This document shows positions 1 to 6,146 of a stretch of DNA of 6,686 nucleotides, piece after piece. The position numbers were made by a program, and so were the translations under genes. The DNA is from Bacteroidales bacterium. GTDB taxonomy: Bacteria > Bacteroidota > Bacteroidia > Bacteroidales > UBA10428. Position 1 is the stretch's first letter, and each line of letters begins with the position of its first letter. Under the pieces are notes generated by a model. It was not told the DNA's origin. It saw only the letters and a program-made list of their open reading frames with translations, and ran no database searches. The stretch spans positions 1 to 6,686 of the forward strand of contig JAFGVG010000213.1 of the NCBI GenBank assembly GCA_016938095.1, given 5' to 3'.

Positions 1-600
1 ACGCAAAGTCTCACTGTGTAAATAAGCATCGTAGGTTCCGGCCGCTTTCATCATGTCAATCTTATCGGGACTGTGTTCAATGCCCGAAAAAATAAATACA
101 GTGCCTATACCCACCCCGGTAATGGCTCCCAGCGGATTAAAGGCCTGGGCAAAATTGAGACGCCGCTCCGACGATTCTGCATCACCAAGTGTTGCAATAA
201 AAGGATTGGCACCGGTTTCCAAAAATGAGGCACCTGATGCAATAACAAAAAGGGCAAATAAAAACATCCCATATTTGCCAACAATGGCTGCCGGCCAGAA
301 TAGTATGGCACCTATGCTGAACAATAAAAGTCCGGTTACCAACCCCGCCTTATAGCCAAACCTGCGCATCAGCAGACCAGCCGGAATGGCCAGTACAAAA
401 TAGCCCATGTAGTAGGCCGACTGAATTAATCCGGCCTGTAACCGATTCAACTCAAACGATTTCATAAATTGTTTGATCAGAATATCATTCATATTGCCGG
501 GAATACCCCAGAAAAGAAAAAGCGCGGTTACCAATATGAAAGGAATAAGGTATTCGCGCCTGATAAGCCTGCTGTTGGAATTACTGGTGCCAGTGGACAT
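1..600 (-). CDS. fucP: FucP-type L-fucose:H+ symporter (MFS), N-terminal 200 residues, cut by window edge
   Basis: Major facilitator superfamily sugar:proton symporter of the FHS/FucP family, acting in the inner membrane to import L-fucose or a related sugar. The frame opens with ATG at 600-598 and stays open to base 1, so about the first 200 residues (roughly the first half of a ~430-residue protein) are present. Visible landmarks are FWG followed by NMNDIL at 36-41, LQAGLIQSAYYMGYF at 54-68, PAGLLMRRFGYKAG at 73-86, FWPAA at 101-105, and LETGANPF at 127-134 followed by RRLNFAQAFNPLG. D39 and E128 are 89 residues apart, the same spacing as the proton/substrate residues D46 and E135 known in E. 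coli FucP. There is no Shine-Dalgarno upstream, as is normal in Bacteroidota. The nearby GH29 fucosidase supports fucose as substrate, but glucose/galactose transport (GlcP/GluP branch of the same family) cannot be excluded from half a protein. Confidence 0.9.
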   Translation of the reverse strand, partial: MSTGTSNSNSRLIRREYLIPFILVTALFLFWGIPGNMNDILIKQFMKSFELNRLQAGLIQSAYYMGYFVLAIPAGLLMRRFGYKAGLVTGLLLFSIGAILFWPAAIVGKYGMFLFALFVIASGASFLETGANPFIATLGDAESSERRLNFAQAFNPLGAITGVGIGTVFIFSGIEHSPDKIDMMKAAGTYDAYLHSETLR

Positions 601-760
601 AATTTAGTTTTTAGATGCTGAAAGGTAATAAATAACCCCAATTTTTCAAGTTTATACTTTTTAACATTTTTTTGTATAATTTTTTTATCAAAACGCTAAA
701 CAAAATTTTCCTGGCGATGTTAGTGTATTAAATTAACAATAATAAACAGGAGGAAAAATT
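601..760. promoter_or_regulatory. AT-rich divergent intergenic region between fucP and the secreted-protein gene
   Basis: This 160-bp gap must carry the promoters for two divergent genes. It is very AT-rich, with T runs around 641-686. I could not find a convincing pair of Bacteroidota elements (TTTG, about 20 bp, TAnnTTTG) on either strand. The nearest approaches are TAATTTTT at 677-684 on the plus strand and TAAACTTG at 654-647 on the minus strand, both without a well-placed -33 element. A TATAAT hexamer lies at 675-680 but may be chance in such DNA. No clear palindromic operator was seen. Confidence 0.45.
748..753 (+). promoter_or_regulatory. Perfect Shine-Dalgarno (AGGAGG) before the secreted-protein gene
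   Basis: AGGAGG ends seven bases before the ATG at 761, ideal spacing for pairing with the 16S rRNA 3' end. None of the other complete genes in the window has anything similar. It fixes the start at 761 and suggests efficient translation, which is unusual because Bacteroidota genes rarely depend on this signal. Confidence 0.8.
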
Positions 761-1219
761 ATGAAAAAGATAGCATTATTTATGTCGGCGGCCATGTTTT
801 CGTTTGCCGCATTCGCGAGTTCACCTTCATCATGGGTTGCCTCAGAAAGTGGAAGAATTCAGGCTGAAAAAGTAAAGGTAGGAATTAACAAAGCTAAAAT
901 TGTGCTCGAAAATGGTGAAAAAACCATTCTGCCCGTTGATGATCTTCAGGCCTATTCAGTAAACGGAAAGGTCTTCGAGAAAAAGACATTGTATGCTGAC
1001 GGCAAGCCTACCGGACAGGAAGCATTTATGCAGTTGATCAGCTCCAGTAATGGTTTCGACCTTTACAAGAATGTTGAATACGATGCTGAATCCATAACGC
1101 CGGGCAGTCCTATTGACAGGTTTTATGTATATCGTAACAACGACTTACACCTTGCCGTAACCCAAAAATCACTGCCTTCGGTAATGAAATTTTTTGGCGT
1201 ACGTTGGTCCTATAAATAA
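761..1219 (+). CDS. Small secreted/periplasmic protein of unknown function
   Basis: A 152-residue protein I do not recognise. Residues 1-19 form a classical Sec signal peptide: two lysines, a hydrophobic core, then AFA before SS, giving probable signal peptidase I cleavage after A19 and a mature protein of about 133 residues. The mature part has no cysteine, no lipobox and no further membrane segment, so it should be soluble in the periplasm or exported. It alternates short charged and aliphatic stretches (KVKVGINKAKIVLENGEK at about 37-54, then a VYRNNDLHLAV-like strand near the end), suggesting a mostly beta fold. It ends with the aromatic-rich FFGVRWSYK. The gene has a perfect AGGAGG and its own strong terminator, so it is probably a single-gene transcript and may be abundant. 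It lies between two fucose genes, but nothing in the protein itself shows sugar binding. Confidence 0.85.
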   Translation: MKKIALFMSAAMFSFAAFASSPSSWVASESGRIQAEKVKVGINKAKIVLENGEKTILPVDDLQAYSVNGKVFEKKTLYADGKPTGQEAFMQLISSSNGFDLYKNVEYDAESITPGSPIDRFYVYRNNDLHLAVTQKSLPSVMKFFGVRWSYK

Positions 1220-1245
1220 CAATTAACAATTGTGCTTTATCGAAA

Positions 1246-1304
1246 CTGTCCAAAGGCTCATGACATCACCCCGTGATGGCTGAGCCTGGACAGCTTCTTT
1301 TTTT
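1246..1304 (+). terminator. Long rho-independent terminator after the secreted-protein gene
   Basis: A three-tier hairpin is followed by a T-rich tail. CTGTCC (1246-1251) pairs with GGACAG (1288-1293). After a two-base AA bulge, AGGCTCA (1254-1260) pairs with TGAGCCT (1281-1287). After a small internal loop (TGA against GC), CATCAC (1264-1269) pairs with GTGATG (1273-1278) around a CCC loop. That is 19 Watson-Crick pairs, followed by CTTC and seven Ts at 1298-1304. It begins 26 bp after the stop codon. The minus strand lacks a matching T run, so it should act mainly in the plus direction. Confidence 0.9.
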
Positions 1305-1311
1305 AGTTCGG

Positions 1312-1336
1312 GGTAAGTGTTACCTTCACCGGGTAA
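1312..1336 (+). other. Short inverted repeat and repeated GGTAA in the fucosidase leader
   Basis: GGTAA (1312-1316), a GTG loop, and TTACC (1320-1324) form a perfect 5-bp inverted repeat. A second GGGTAA at 1331-1336 could pair with the same TTACC, giving two mutually exclusive small stems just before the ATG at 1350. The arms are short enough to be chance. If real, it could be an operator half-site pair or a leader structure. Confidence 0.3.
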
Positions 1337-1349
1337 ACAAACCCGAATC

Positions 1350-2789
1350 ATGAAAAACGCTATTCTTATCCTGGCATTAACCGTATTTTCCTGTTCCCAA
1401 CCTGCTATTCCCCCACCTTCGGCTTACGGCCCCGTTCCATCACCCAAACAATTGGCCTGGCACAACATGGAAATGAACGCTTTTATCCATTTCACCACCA
1501 ACACCTTTACCGACAAGGAATGGGGTTACGGCGACGAAAGCCCTGATGTTTTTAATCCCACCGCCCTCGACGCCGATCAATGGGTGAAGGTTCTCAGCGA
1601 AGCCGGATTCCAAGGCATTATTCTCACCTGCAAACACCACGATGGCTTTTGCCTTTGGCCCAGTAATTATACCAAACACTCGGTTAAACACAGTCCCTGG
1701 AAAAACGGCCTGGGTAACGTAGTGCAGGAATTGCATGATGCCTGCAACAAATACGGCGTTAAATTCGGTATCTACCTTTCGCCATGGGACAGAAATCATG
1801 AAGCCTATGGCACACCTGCCTATATTGAATATTACAGGAATCAGCTCAGGGAACTTTTTGAGCAATACAACCCCGTGTTCGAAATGTGGTTCGATGGCGC
1901 TAACGGAGGCGACGGGTATTACGGGGGCAAGCGCGAAAAAAGGCAGATCGACGGTAAAAGCTATTACGACTGGCCCGCTACGCTGGAAATGGTCAGAACC
2001 ATCGATCCGGGCGTGTTATTTTTCAGCGACGGCGGCCCCGACATCCGCTGGTGCGGTAACGAAAGAGGATCTGCCGGCGAAACAAACTGGAATCTGATCA
2101 ACCGCGACACTATATATGCCGGAAAACCCAATATCACCGGGTTGCTTAATTCCGGCGATGAAAACGGAACCTTTTGGGTTCCCGCTGAAGTGGATGTTTC
2201 CATTCGTCCGGGTTGGTTTTATCATGCCAGTGAAGACTCGCTGGTTAAATCGCCCGACGACCTGTTTGAAATATACCTCACTTCTGTTGGCCGGGGTTCT
2301 AACCTGTTGCTGAATGTTCCACCCGACCGGCGTGGTCTCCTGCACGAAAATGATGTGGAAGCCCTTCGCGAATGGAAGAAGAAAATTGACGAAACTTTTG
2401 CCGAAAACCTGGCATTGAAGGCAAAAGTAAAAGCCAGTCAGGTAAGGGGAAAATCAAAATTGTACGCGGGCTCCTGCGTTACCGATGCCAACCCCGAAAC
2501 ATACTGGGCTACAGATGACAACACTACCTCCGGAAGCATTGAGATTAATCTGAACGGCACACAGGAGGTAAAATACATCCTCATGCAGGAATATATTACC
2601 CTGGGACAAAGGGTTAAAACATTTTCAGTGGAATATTACGATGGCACTTCCTGGAAAGAAGCAGCCAACGGAACTACCATTGGATATAAAAGGATTCTCC
2701 GTATTGACCCGGTGCAAACAAACAAAATCAGGGTTAACATTGAGCAATCACTTGCCTGTCCTCTCATCAGCAACGTGGAAATCTTCTGA
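1350..2789 (+). CDS. Alpha-L-fucosidase, GH29 subfamily B type, lipoprotein with C-terminal F5/8-type domain
   Basis: Glycoside hydrolase that releases alpha-1,3/1,4-linked L-fucose from glycans, predicted to be lipid-anchored outside the cytoplasm. From ATG 1350 it has 479 residues. Residues 1-15 are a lipoprotein signal with VFSC, lipidated Cys15. An in-frame GTG at 1317 would add 11 residues before the signal and is less likely. The catalytic TIM barrel spans about 26-345, with FIHF at 45-48, CKHHDGF around 94-100 (substrate histidines 96-97), KFGIYLSPWDRN, and MWFDGANG holding the nucleophile Asp182. Glu238 in RWCGNERG is the likely acid/base by comparison with GH29-B enzymes. This motif pattern fits subfamily B (Lewis-type 1,3/1,4 linkages) better than the broad subfamily A. 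Residues about 353-479 resemble an F5/8 type C (discoidin/CBM32) galactose-binding-like domain (DANPETYWATDD, then a C-terminal ISNVEIF strand). FucP nearby could import the released sugar. There is no Shine-Dalgarno, and the start lies only 45 bp beyond a strong terminator. Confidence 0.92.
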   Translation: MKNAILILALTVFSCSQPAIPPPSAYGPVPSPKQLAWHNMEMNAFIHFTTNTFTDKEWGYGDESPDVFNPTALDADQWVKVLSEAGFQGIILTCKHHDGFCLWPSNYTKHSVKHSPWKNGLGNVVQELHDACNKYGVKFGIYLSPWDRNHEAYGTPAYIEYYRNQLRELFEQYNPVFEMWFDGANGGDGYYGGKREKRQIDGKSYYDWPATLEMVRTIDPGVLFFSDGGPDIRWCGNERGSAGETNWNLINRDTIYAGKPNITGLLNSGDENGTFWVPAEVDVSIRPGWFYHASEDSLVKSPDDLFEIYLTSVGRGSNLLLNVPPDRRGLLHENDVEALREWKKKIDETFAENLALKAKVKASQVRGKSKLYAGSCVTDANPETYWATDDNTTSGSIEINLNGTQEVKYILMQEYITLGQRVKTFSVEYYDGTSWKEAANGTTIGYKRILRIDPVQTNKIRVNIEQSLACPLISNVEIF

Positions 2790-2800
2790 GATACTGCTTC

Positions 2801-3754
2801 CTAAGCCGAATTACGAAAAGCCTTATAGCACATGGCCGATCCGGATATAAGCAATAACGCAGCAACCCAAAACATAAGCCTGATCTCGAGATGAAATTTC
2901 ATCCATAAGAAAACCAGCGAAAAGAGCGGAATAAAAAAGGAGACCGAAGTAACCAGTATTTTATTGCCCCACTTCATGGCTATATACCAGGTAAAATACC
3001 CAAGTGTGGTGGGTCCTGCAACCGTATACAGCAAGTCGGGGGATGTTACGATGGCATGCAACTGAACCGAAGCCAGGTTTCCTCCAACTGCCTGGATGAT
3101 CAGGAAAACCAAGCTGCTAATCAAAAACACCACCGGAATGCCTGCCATATCATTACTACTGACATGTTTTACAGTGAGATTCGAATATAATGCCCAGGAA
3201 AGCGCTGCCATAAAAACCAGCAGGTAAGCTATAACATTATCATCGCCGGCCTTTAGCAGGGCTGTAATATCATCATGACTGTTTCCCTGTAAAACAGCCA
3301 GGGTAATACCTGCAAGCGACAGTAACAAACCCGGGAGAAAAACCAACATGGATACACGAGCTCTGAACATGGGTATCCGCAGGATATAAATCAATACAGG
3401 CCAGGTATAATTCAACAGGGTCACAATAATCAACTCCTCATTTTTCCCGGCCATACCAATGGCCACAAAAAGCAACACGTTGTTGATCACAAAGAGCAAG
3501 CCTGTTTTAAAATAATATCGTATGGGCAGGCTGATGAACGACTTAATAAAGTTGGTTTTGCGGTTAAAAAGTAAAAAAAGCACTGCCATAAAAAGCCCGC
3601 TGTAAAAGTAAATCAGAAAGGCACCGTTCATATAACCCTGTGACTCGAACACGCTTTTGGAAAAAGCAATATTGCTGGCCCACAGCAAAACGGCCAGTAT
3701 GCCCGCCAAGGTTGCAGCATAATACACGGAACGATGTTTCTTTTCAGGTGCCAT
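2801..3754 (-). CDS. EamA/DMT-family transporter, YddG-like (probable amino acid or metabolite exporter)
   Basis: Inner-membrane carrier of the drug/metabolite transporter superfamily. From ATG 3754 it has 317 residues and ten hydrophobic segments (about 12-30, 44-63, 82-101, 105-125, 135-155, 174-192, 205-222, 238-258, 264-284, 290-310), the usual two EamA repeats. NYTWP at 115-119, before a break in helix 4, and the WALYSN segment at 187-192 recall YddG, the aromatic amino acid exporter of this superfamily. The real substrate cannot be read from sequence. A TTG codon at 3772 could add six residues, but a -7-like promoter element overlaps that site, which favours the ATG. The gene is divergent from the flavoprotein gene, and its stop lies 11 bp from the fucosidase stop on the opposite strand. 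Nothing links it functionally to either neighbour. Confidence 0.88.
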   Translation of the reverse strand: MAPEKKHRSVYYAATLAGILAVLLWASNIAFSKSVFESQGYMNGAFLIYFYSGLFMAVLFLLFNRKTNFIKSFISLPIRYYFKTGLLFVINNVLLFVAIGMAGKNEELIIVTLLNYTWPVLIYILRIPMFRARVSMLVFLPGLLLSLAGITLAVLQGNSHDDITALLKAGDDNVIAYLLVFMAALSWALYSNLTVKHVSSNDMAGIPVVFLISSLVFLIIQAVGGNLASVQLHAIVTSPDLLYTVAGPTTLGYFTWYIAMKWGNKILVTSVSFFIPLFSLVFLWMKFHLEIRLMFWVAALLLISGSAMCYKAFRNSA

Positions 3755-3769
3755 AGGCAAAAAGATGCA

Positions 3770-3804
3770 CAAAAATAAAATTAATGCACGTTTTGCTTCA
3801 CAAA
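3770..3804 (-). promoter_or_regulatory. Candidate Bacteroidota-type promoter for the YddG-like gene
   Basis: Reading the minus strand, TATTTTTG at 3777-3770 matches the Bacteroidota -7 consensus TAnnTTTG exactly. A TTTG lies upstream at 3804-3801, separated by 23 bp, slightly longer than the usual 19-21. Transcription would start around 3760-3765, leaving a leader of only about ten bases before ATG 3754. The region is AT-rich, so a chance match is possible. Confidence 0.45.
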
Positions 3805-3833
3805 ATAGCTAATTTAATCGGATTATTTCAACC

Positions 3834-5039
3834 ATGACCAGCGATCAGATCATCATTGTGGGCGGCGGACCGGCAGGTTTAATGGCGGCAGACAGGCTGA
3901 GTGAAACTTTTGCGGTGAGCCTCTTTGAAAAAGAAAACACCATCGGCAAAAAGCTATTGCTGGCCGGAAAAGGAAGTTTTAACATAACCAATAACCTCCC
4001 CGAAGCAGCATTCATCAGCCGTTATTCACCTCCGGATTTTATGCAAAAAGCTCTTCATGCTTTCAACAACAACGCTTTGCAGCAATGGCTTTCTGACATG
4101 GGCATTCCTACGTTTGTTGGCACCAGTGGCAGGGTATTTCCGGCGAAAGAAATAAAGGCTGGCGATGTGCTTGACCGTATCACGACTAAACTTGTTAAAC
4201 AGGGAGTAAGGTTTTACCAAGGCTACAAATGTACCGGGTTTGATGCCGATCACGGGGTGATTTTTGATAACCGGGGACAAACGGTTGTGCGCAAGGGTCG
4301 TTTCATCATTTTTGCTTTGGGCGGTGCATCGTGGCCTGTAACCGGCTCAGATGGAAAATGGTTACCTTGGTTTGAATCCATGGGAATTGCCACAAAACCT
4401 TTTGAAGCATCCAATTGCGGCGTAAATATCCGCTGGCCCAAATCCATTGTTGTGCCACATGCCGGGAAACCCCTGAAAAATCTTAGTATTTCCACTTCTG
4501 ATACAACAGTAAAGGGAGAAGCCATTATCACAGACTATGGCCTGGAAGGCAATGCCATTTATCCGCTGGTACCTTCCATACGCCGCTTGCTCAACCAGGC
4601 CACTCCTGCAAACATAAACCTTGATCTCAAACCGCAAAATTCCCTGGAAGAACTCATTGACAAAACAACCGGGAAAATAATTCCGACCAAATCATACGGC
4701 AGGTTTTTCGGGTTGAATACCGTGCAAATGGCAGTAATCAAAGCTTTCACTTCAAAGGAGCAGTTTCTTTCGGCCCCTGATTTTGTTCACCGGATTAAAA
4801 GCCTTACCATTCCGGTAGATTCATTACGACCCGTTGCCGAAGCTATTTCCACAATCGGAGGGATCCCGACAGATGAACTTAACAACGATTTCTCCCTGAA
4901 GAAATACCCCTGGATATTCACCATTGGTGAAATGGTGGATTGGGACGCTCCCACCGGGGGATTTTTACTGCAAGGCTGTTTTGCCATGGGAAATTATGCA
5001 GCACAGTCCATTCTGCAACAAGCCGCCATCCATCAGTGA
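3834..5039 (+). CDS. FAD-dependent oxidoreductase, PP_4765/HI0933-like flavoprotein family
   Basis: A 401-residue cytoplasmic flavoprotein of the HI0933-like superfamily, closest in motifs to the PP_4765 type (TIGR03862), whose reaction is not established. The N-terminal Rossmann motif IIIVGGGPAGL (6-16) binds the ADP part of FAD, and the glutamate of FEKE (31-34) follows the second strand. LLLAGKGSFNITN (41-53) corresponds to the family's A-G-(R/K)-G-x-x-N-(L/I)-T signature. ALGGASWPVTGSDG (161-174) is a second flavin-contact loop, and the C-terminal GEMVDWDAPTGGFLLQGCFAMG (365-386) is the conserved FAD-closing motif. TDYGLEGNAIY at 233-243 is also typical. Length is normal, and the ATG places GGGPAG at residue 10 as expected. 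Upstream lies a 79-bp gap shared with the divergent YddG-like gene, without a Shine-Dalgarno. BaiN-like flavin reductases belong to the same wider group, but the motifs here do not specify a bile-acid or other substrate. Confidence 0.88.
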   Translation: MTSDQIIIVGGGPAGLMAADRLSETFAVSLFEKENTIGKKLLLAGKGSFNITNNLPEAAFISRYSPPDFMQKALHAFNNNALQQWLSDMGIPTFVGTSGRVFPAKEIKAGDVLDRITTKLVKQGVRFYQGYKCTGFDADHGVIFDNRGQTVVRKGRFIIFALGGASWPVTGSDGKWLPWFESMGIATKPFEASNCGVNIRWPKSIVVPHAGKPLKNLSISTSDTTVKGEAIITDYGLEGNAIYPLVPSIRRLLNQATPANINLDLKPQNSLEELIDKTTGKIIPTKSYGRFFGLNTVQMAVIKAFTSKEQFLSAPDFVHRIKSLTIPVDSLRPVAEAISTIGGIPTDELNNDFSLKKYPWIFTIGEMVDWDAPTGGFLLQGCFAMGNYAAQSILQQAAIHQ

Positions 5040-5060
5040 AATAGCTGCTTCATCAATTTC

Positions 5061-6146
5061 TCAATGTCGCGATGAGCCCTGCTTTATGGTGGCTCTGATG
5101 GCCGCCGATTCTTCCGACAACAGAAAGTCGCGTGTAGCATCCGGCAGAAAGTCGAGAACATCGCTAAGCCTGTCGTCCCGTATAGCCTGCCGAACCTTCG
5201 AAGCACTTATATAATCCGGATTCTGGCCGGTATTGTTTCCAACTGCTTTGCGCTCCATTTCAACGACCCCAACACCCTTGGGTGGAAGAATCCTCTTCAT
5301 GGCCTCGTTATACTCCCTGGTGGTGTTGCAATATACTTCGGTCCCGACATATCGCCGGGTAATGCCCAATACAGGCACTATGTAATGTGCAAAAACATTA
5401 ACATCCAATTCTGCCTGTTTTTGCATTACAGTGCTTACTTCTTCGCATTTCAGGAAGTACGACGGAAAGGTTGCACCGGAAACCACATACATTCCTCCCT
5501 TTACCATAACCACATTTTTCAGGTGCCGGGTTCCCGCTTCAATCAGCTTCCAGCGTACAGGAAACGGAAAGGCTGAACGGTCTTCTTCAACAACAAACAG
5601 ATAAACCACTTCGTTTTCCGCAGCAGCGCTTTCGATCAGGTACTTGTGGCCGTTTGTAAAAGGATTGCAGTTGACTACGATGGCCGCCACGGCGTTATTT
5701 TGGGTTGGAACCACCAATGTTTTCAGGTATTCCTGGTAAGTCCGGATCGACTCAAAACCAAATTCCAGTACGGTAAACAAGGGCTCGGCAGTGGCAATTT
5801 GCGTGTACCCCAGTCCCACAAACCGCACAGCATTTTCAGGGCGGGTAAACACAAAGGTATGCTTGTGAATTTTCAGTAGCTTTTCCGTAAGGTTGGTGAC
5901 AATAAGTGCAAATGCTGTGCTATCCCTGTATGTCGGAGCCACTGCAATGTATTTCAGAATCCGGCCCTGATGAGAGCCTGTTCCCACTAAATCGCCCTTC
6001 AGATTGTAAACGATCATGGTGCTTTCCACTTCGGAGGCATCAAAAATCAAATCCACGGAAGCAAGAAAATCCTTTACCAGCTTAACATCAAAAGGATTTC
6101 CCAAATCAATGGTTTCCTGTCTGAAATCTGTGTCTTCGAAATTCAT
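5061..6146 (-). CDS. citC: [Citrate (pro-3S)-lyase] ligase
   Basis: Uses ATP and acetate to acetylate the thiol of the prosthetic group on the citrate lyase acyl carrier protein (CitD), switching the enzyme on; cytoplasmic. The 361 residues match the usual family length (about 330-360). An N-terminal GNAT-like region occupies about 1-130. The nucleotidyltransferase domain follows, with NCNPFTNGH at 159-167 (the HxGH-like ATP-binding site of this family, His167), VEEDRSAFPFPVR at 186-198, VGTEVYCNTTREYNEAM at 267-283, and the distal nucleotide motif ISASKVR at 313-319. The ATG overlaps the stop of the upstream citG as ATGA, so translation is probably coupled, and no separate ribosome binding site is visible. 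It looks like the last gene of the cluster: only 21 bp further on is the stop of the convergent flavoprotein gene, and I see no clear terminator hairpin there. Confidence 0.94.
   Translation of the reverse strand: MNFEDTDFRQETIDLGNPFDVKLVKDFLASVDLIFDASEVESTMIVYNLKGDLVGTGSHQGRILKYIAVAPTYRDSTAFALIVTNLTEKLLKIHKHTFVFTRPENAVRFVGLGYTQIATAEPLFTVLEFGFESIRTYQEYLKTLVVPTQNNAVAAIVVNCNPFTNGHKYLIESAAAENEVVYLFVVEEDRSAFPFPVRWKLIEAGTRHLKNVVMVKGGMYVVSGATFPSYFLKCEEVSTVMQKQAELDVNVFAHYIVPVLGITRRYVGTEVYCNTTREYNEAMKRILPPKGVGVVEMERKAVGNNTGQNPDYISASKVRQAIRDDRLSDVLDFLPDATRDFLLSEESAAIRATIKQGSSRH
6143..6146 (-). other. ATGA stop/start overlap joining citG and citC
   Basis: On the minus strand ATG at 6146-6144 (citC start) overlaps TGA at 6145-6143 (citG stop). 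This four-base overlap is the standard arrangement for translational coupling and shows that the two genes share one transcript. Confidence 0.9.

Noticed and set aside
53..355. A 100-codon plus-strand open frame opposite fucP
   Set aside because: The minus strand encodes conserved FucP motifs throughout this stretch, and the plus frame is a low-complexity shadow.
675..680. TATAAT resembling a sigma-70 -10 box upstream of the secreted-protein gene
   Set aside because: Bacteroidota primary sigma factors use TAnnTTTG, there is no TTGACA-like partner, and the surrounding run of A/T makes a chance match likely.
731..1230. The 10-mer AATTAACAAT occurs at 731-740 and 1221-1230, on either side of the secreted-protein gene, like direct repeats of an inserted cassette
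   Set aside because: The word is very AT-rich and lies in AT-rich gaps where repeats arise by chance. There are no inverted ends or recombinase gene, and the second copy belongs to a small CAATT/AATTG palindrome.
1317..1349. GTG 1317 as the start of the fucosidase
   Set aside because: It would place 11 polar residues before a standard lipoprotein signal peptide that begins exactly at ATG 1350.
1440..2345. Several open frames antisense or out of frame within the fucosidase gene
   Set aside because: They overlap a gene with a full, well-conserved GH29 catalytic motif set, their products resemble no protein family, and they have no ribosome binding site.
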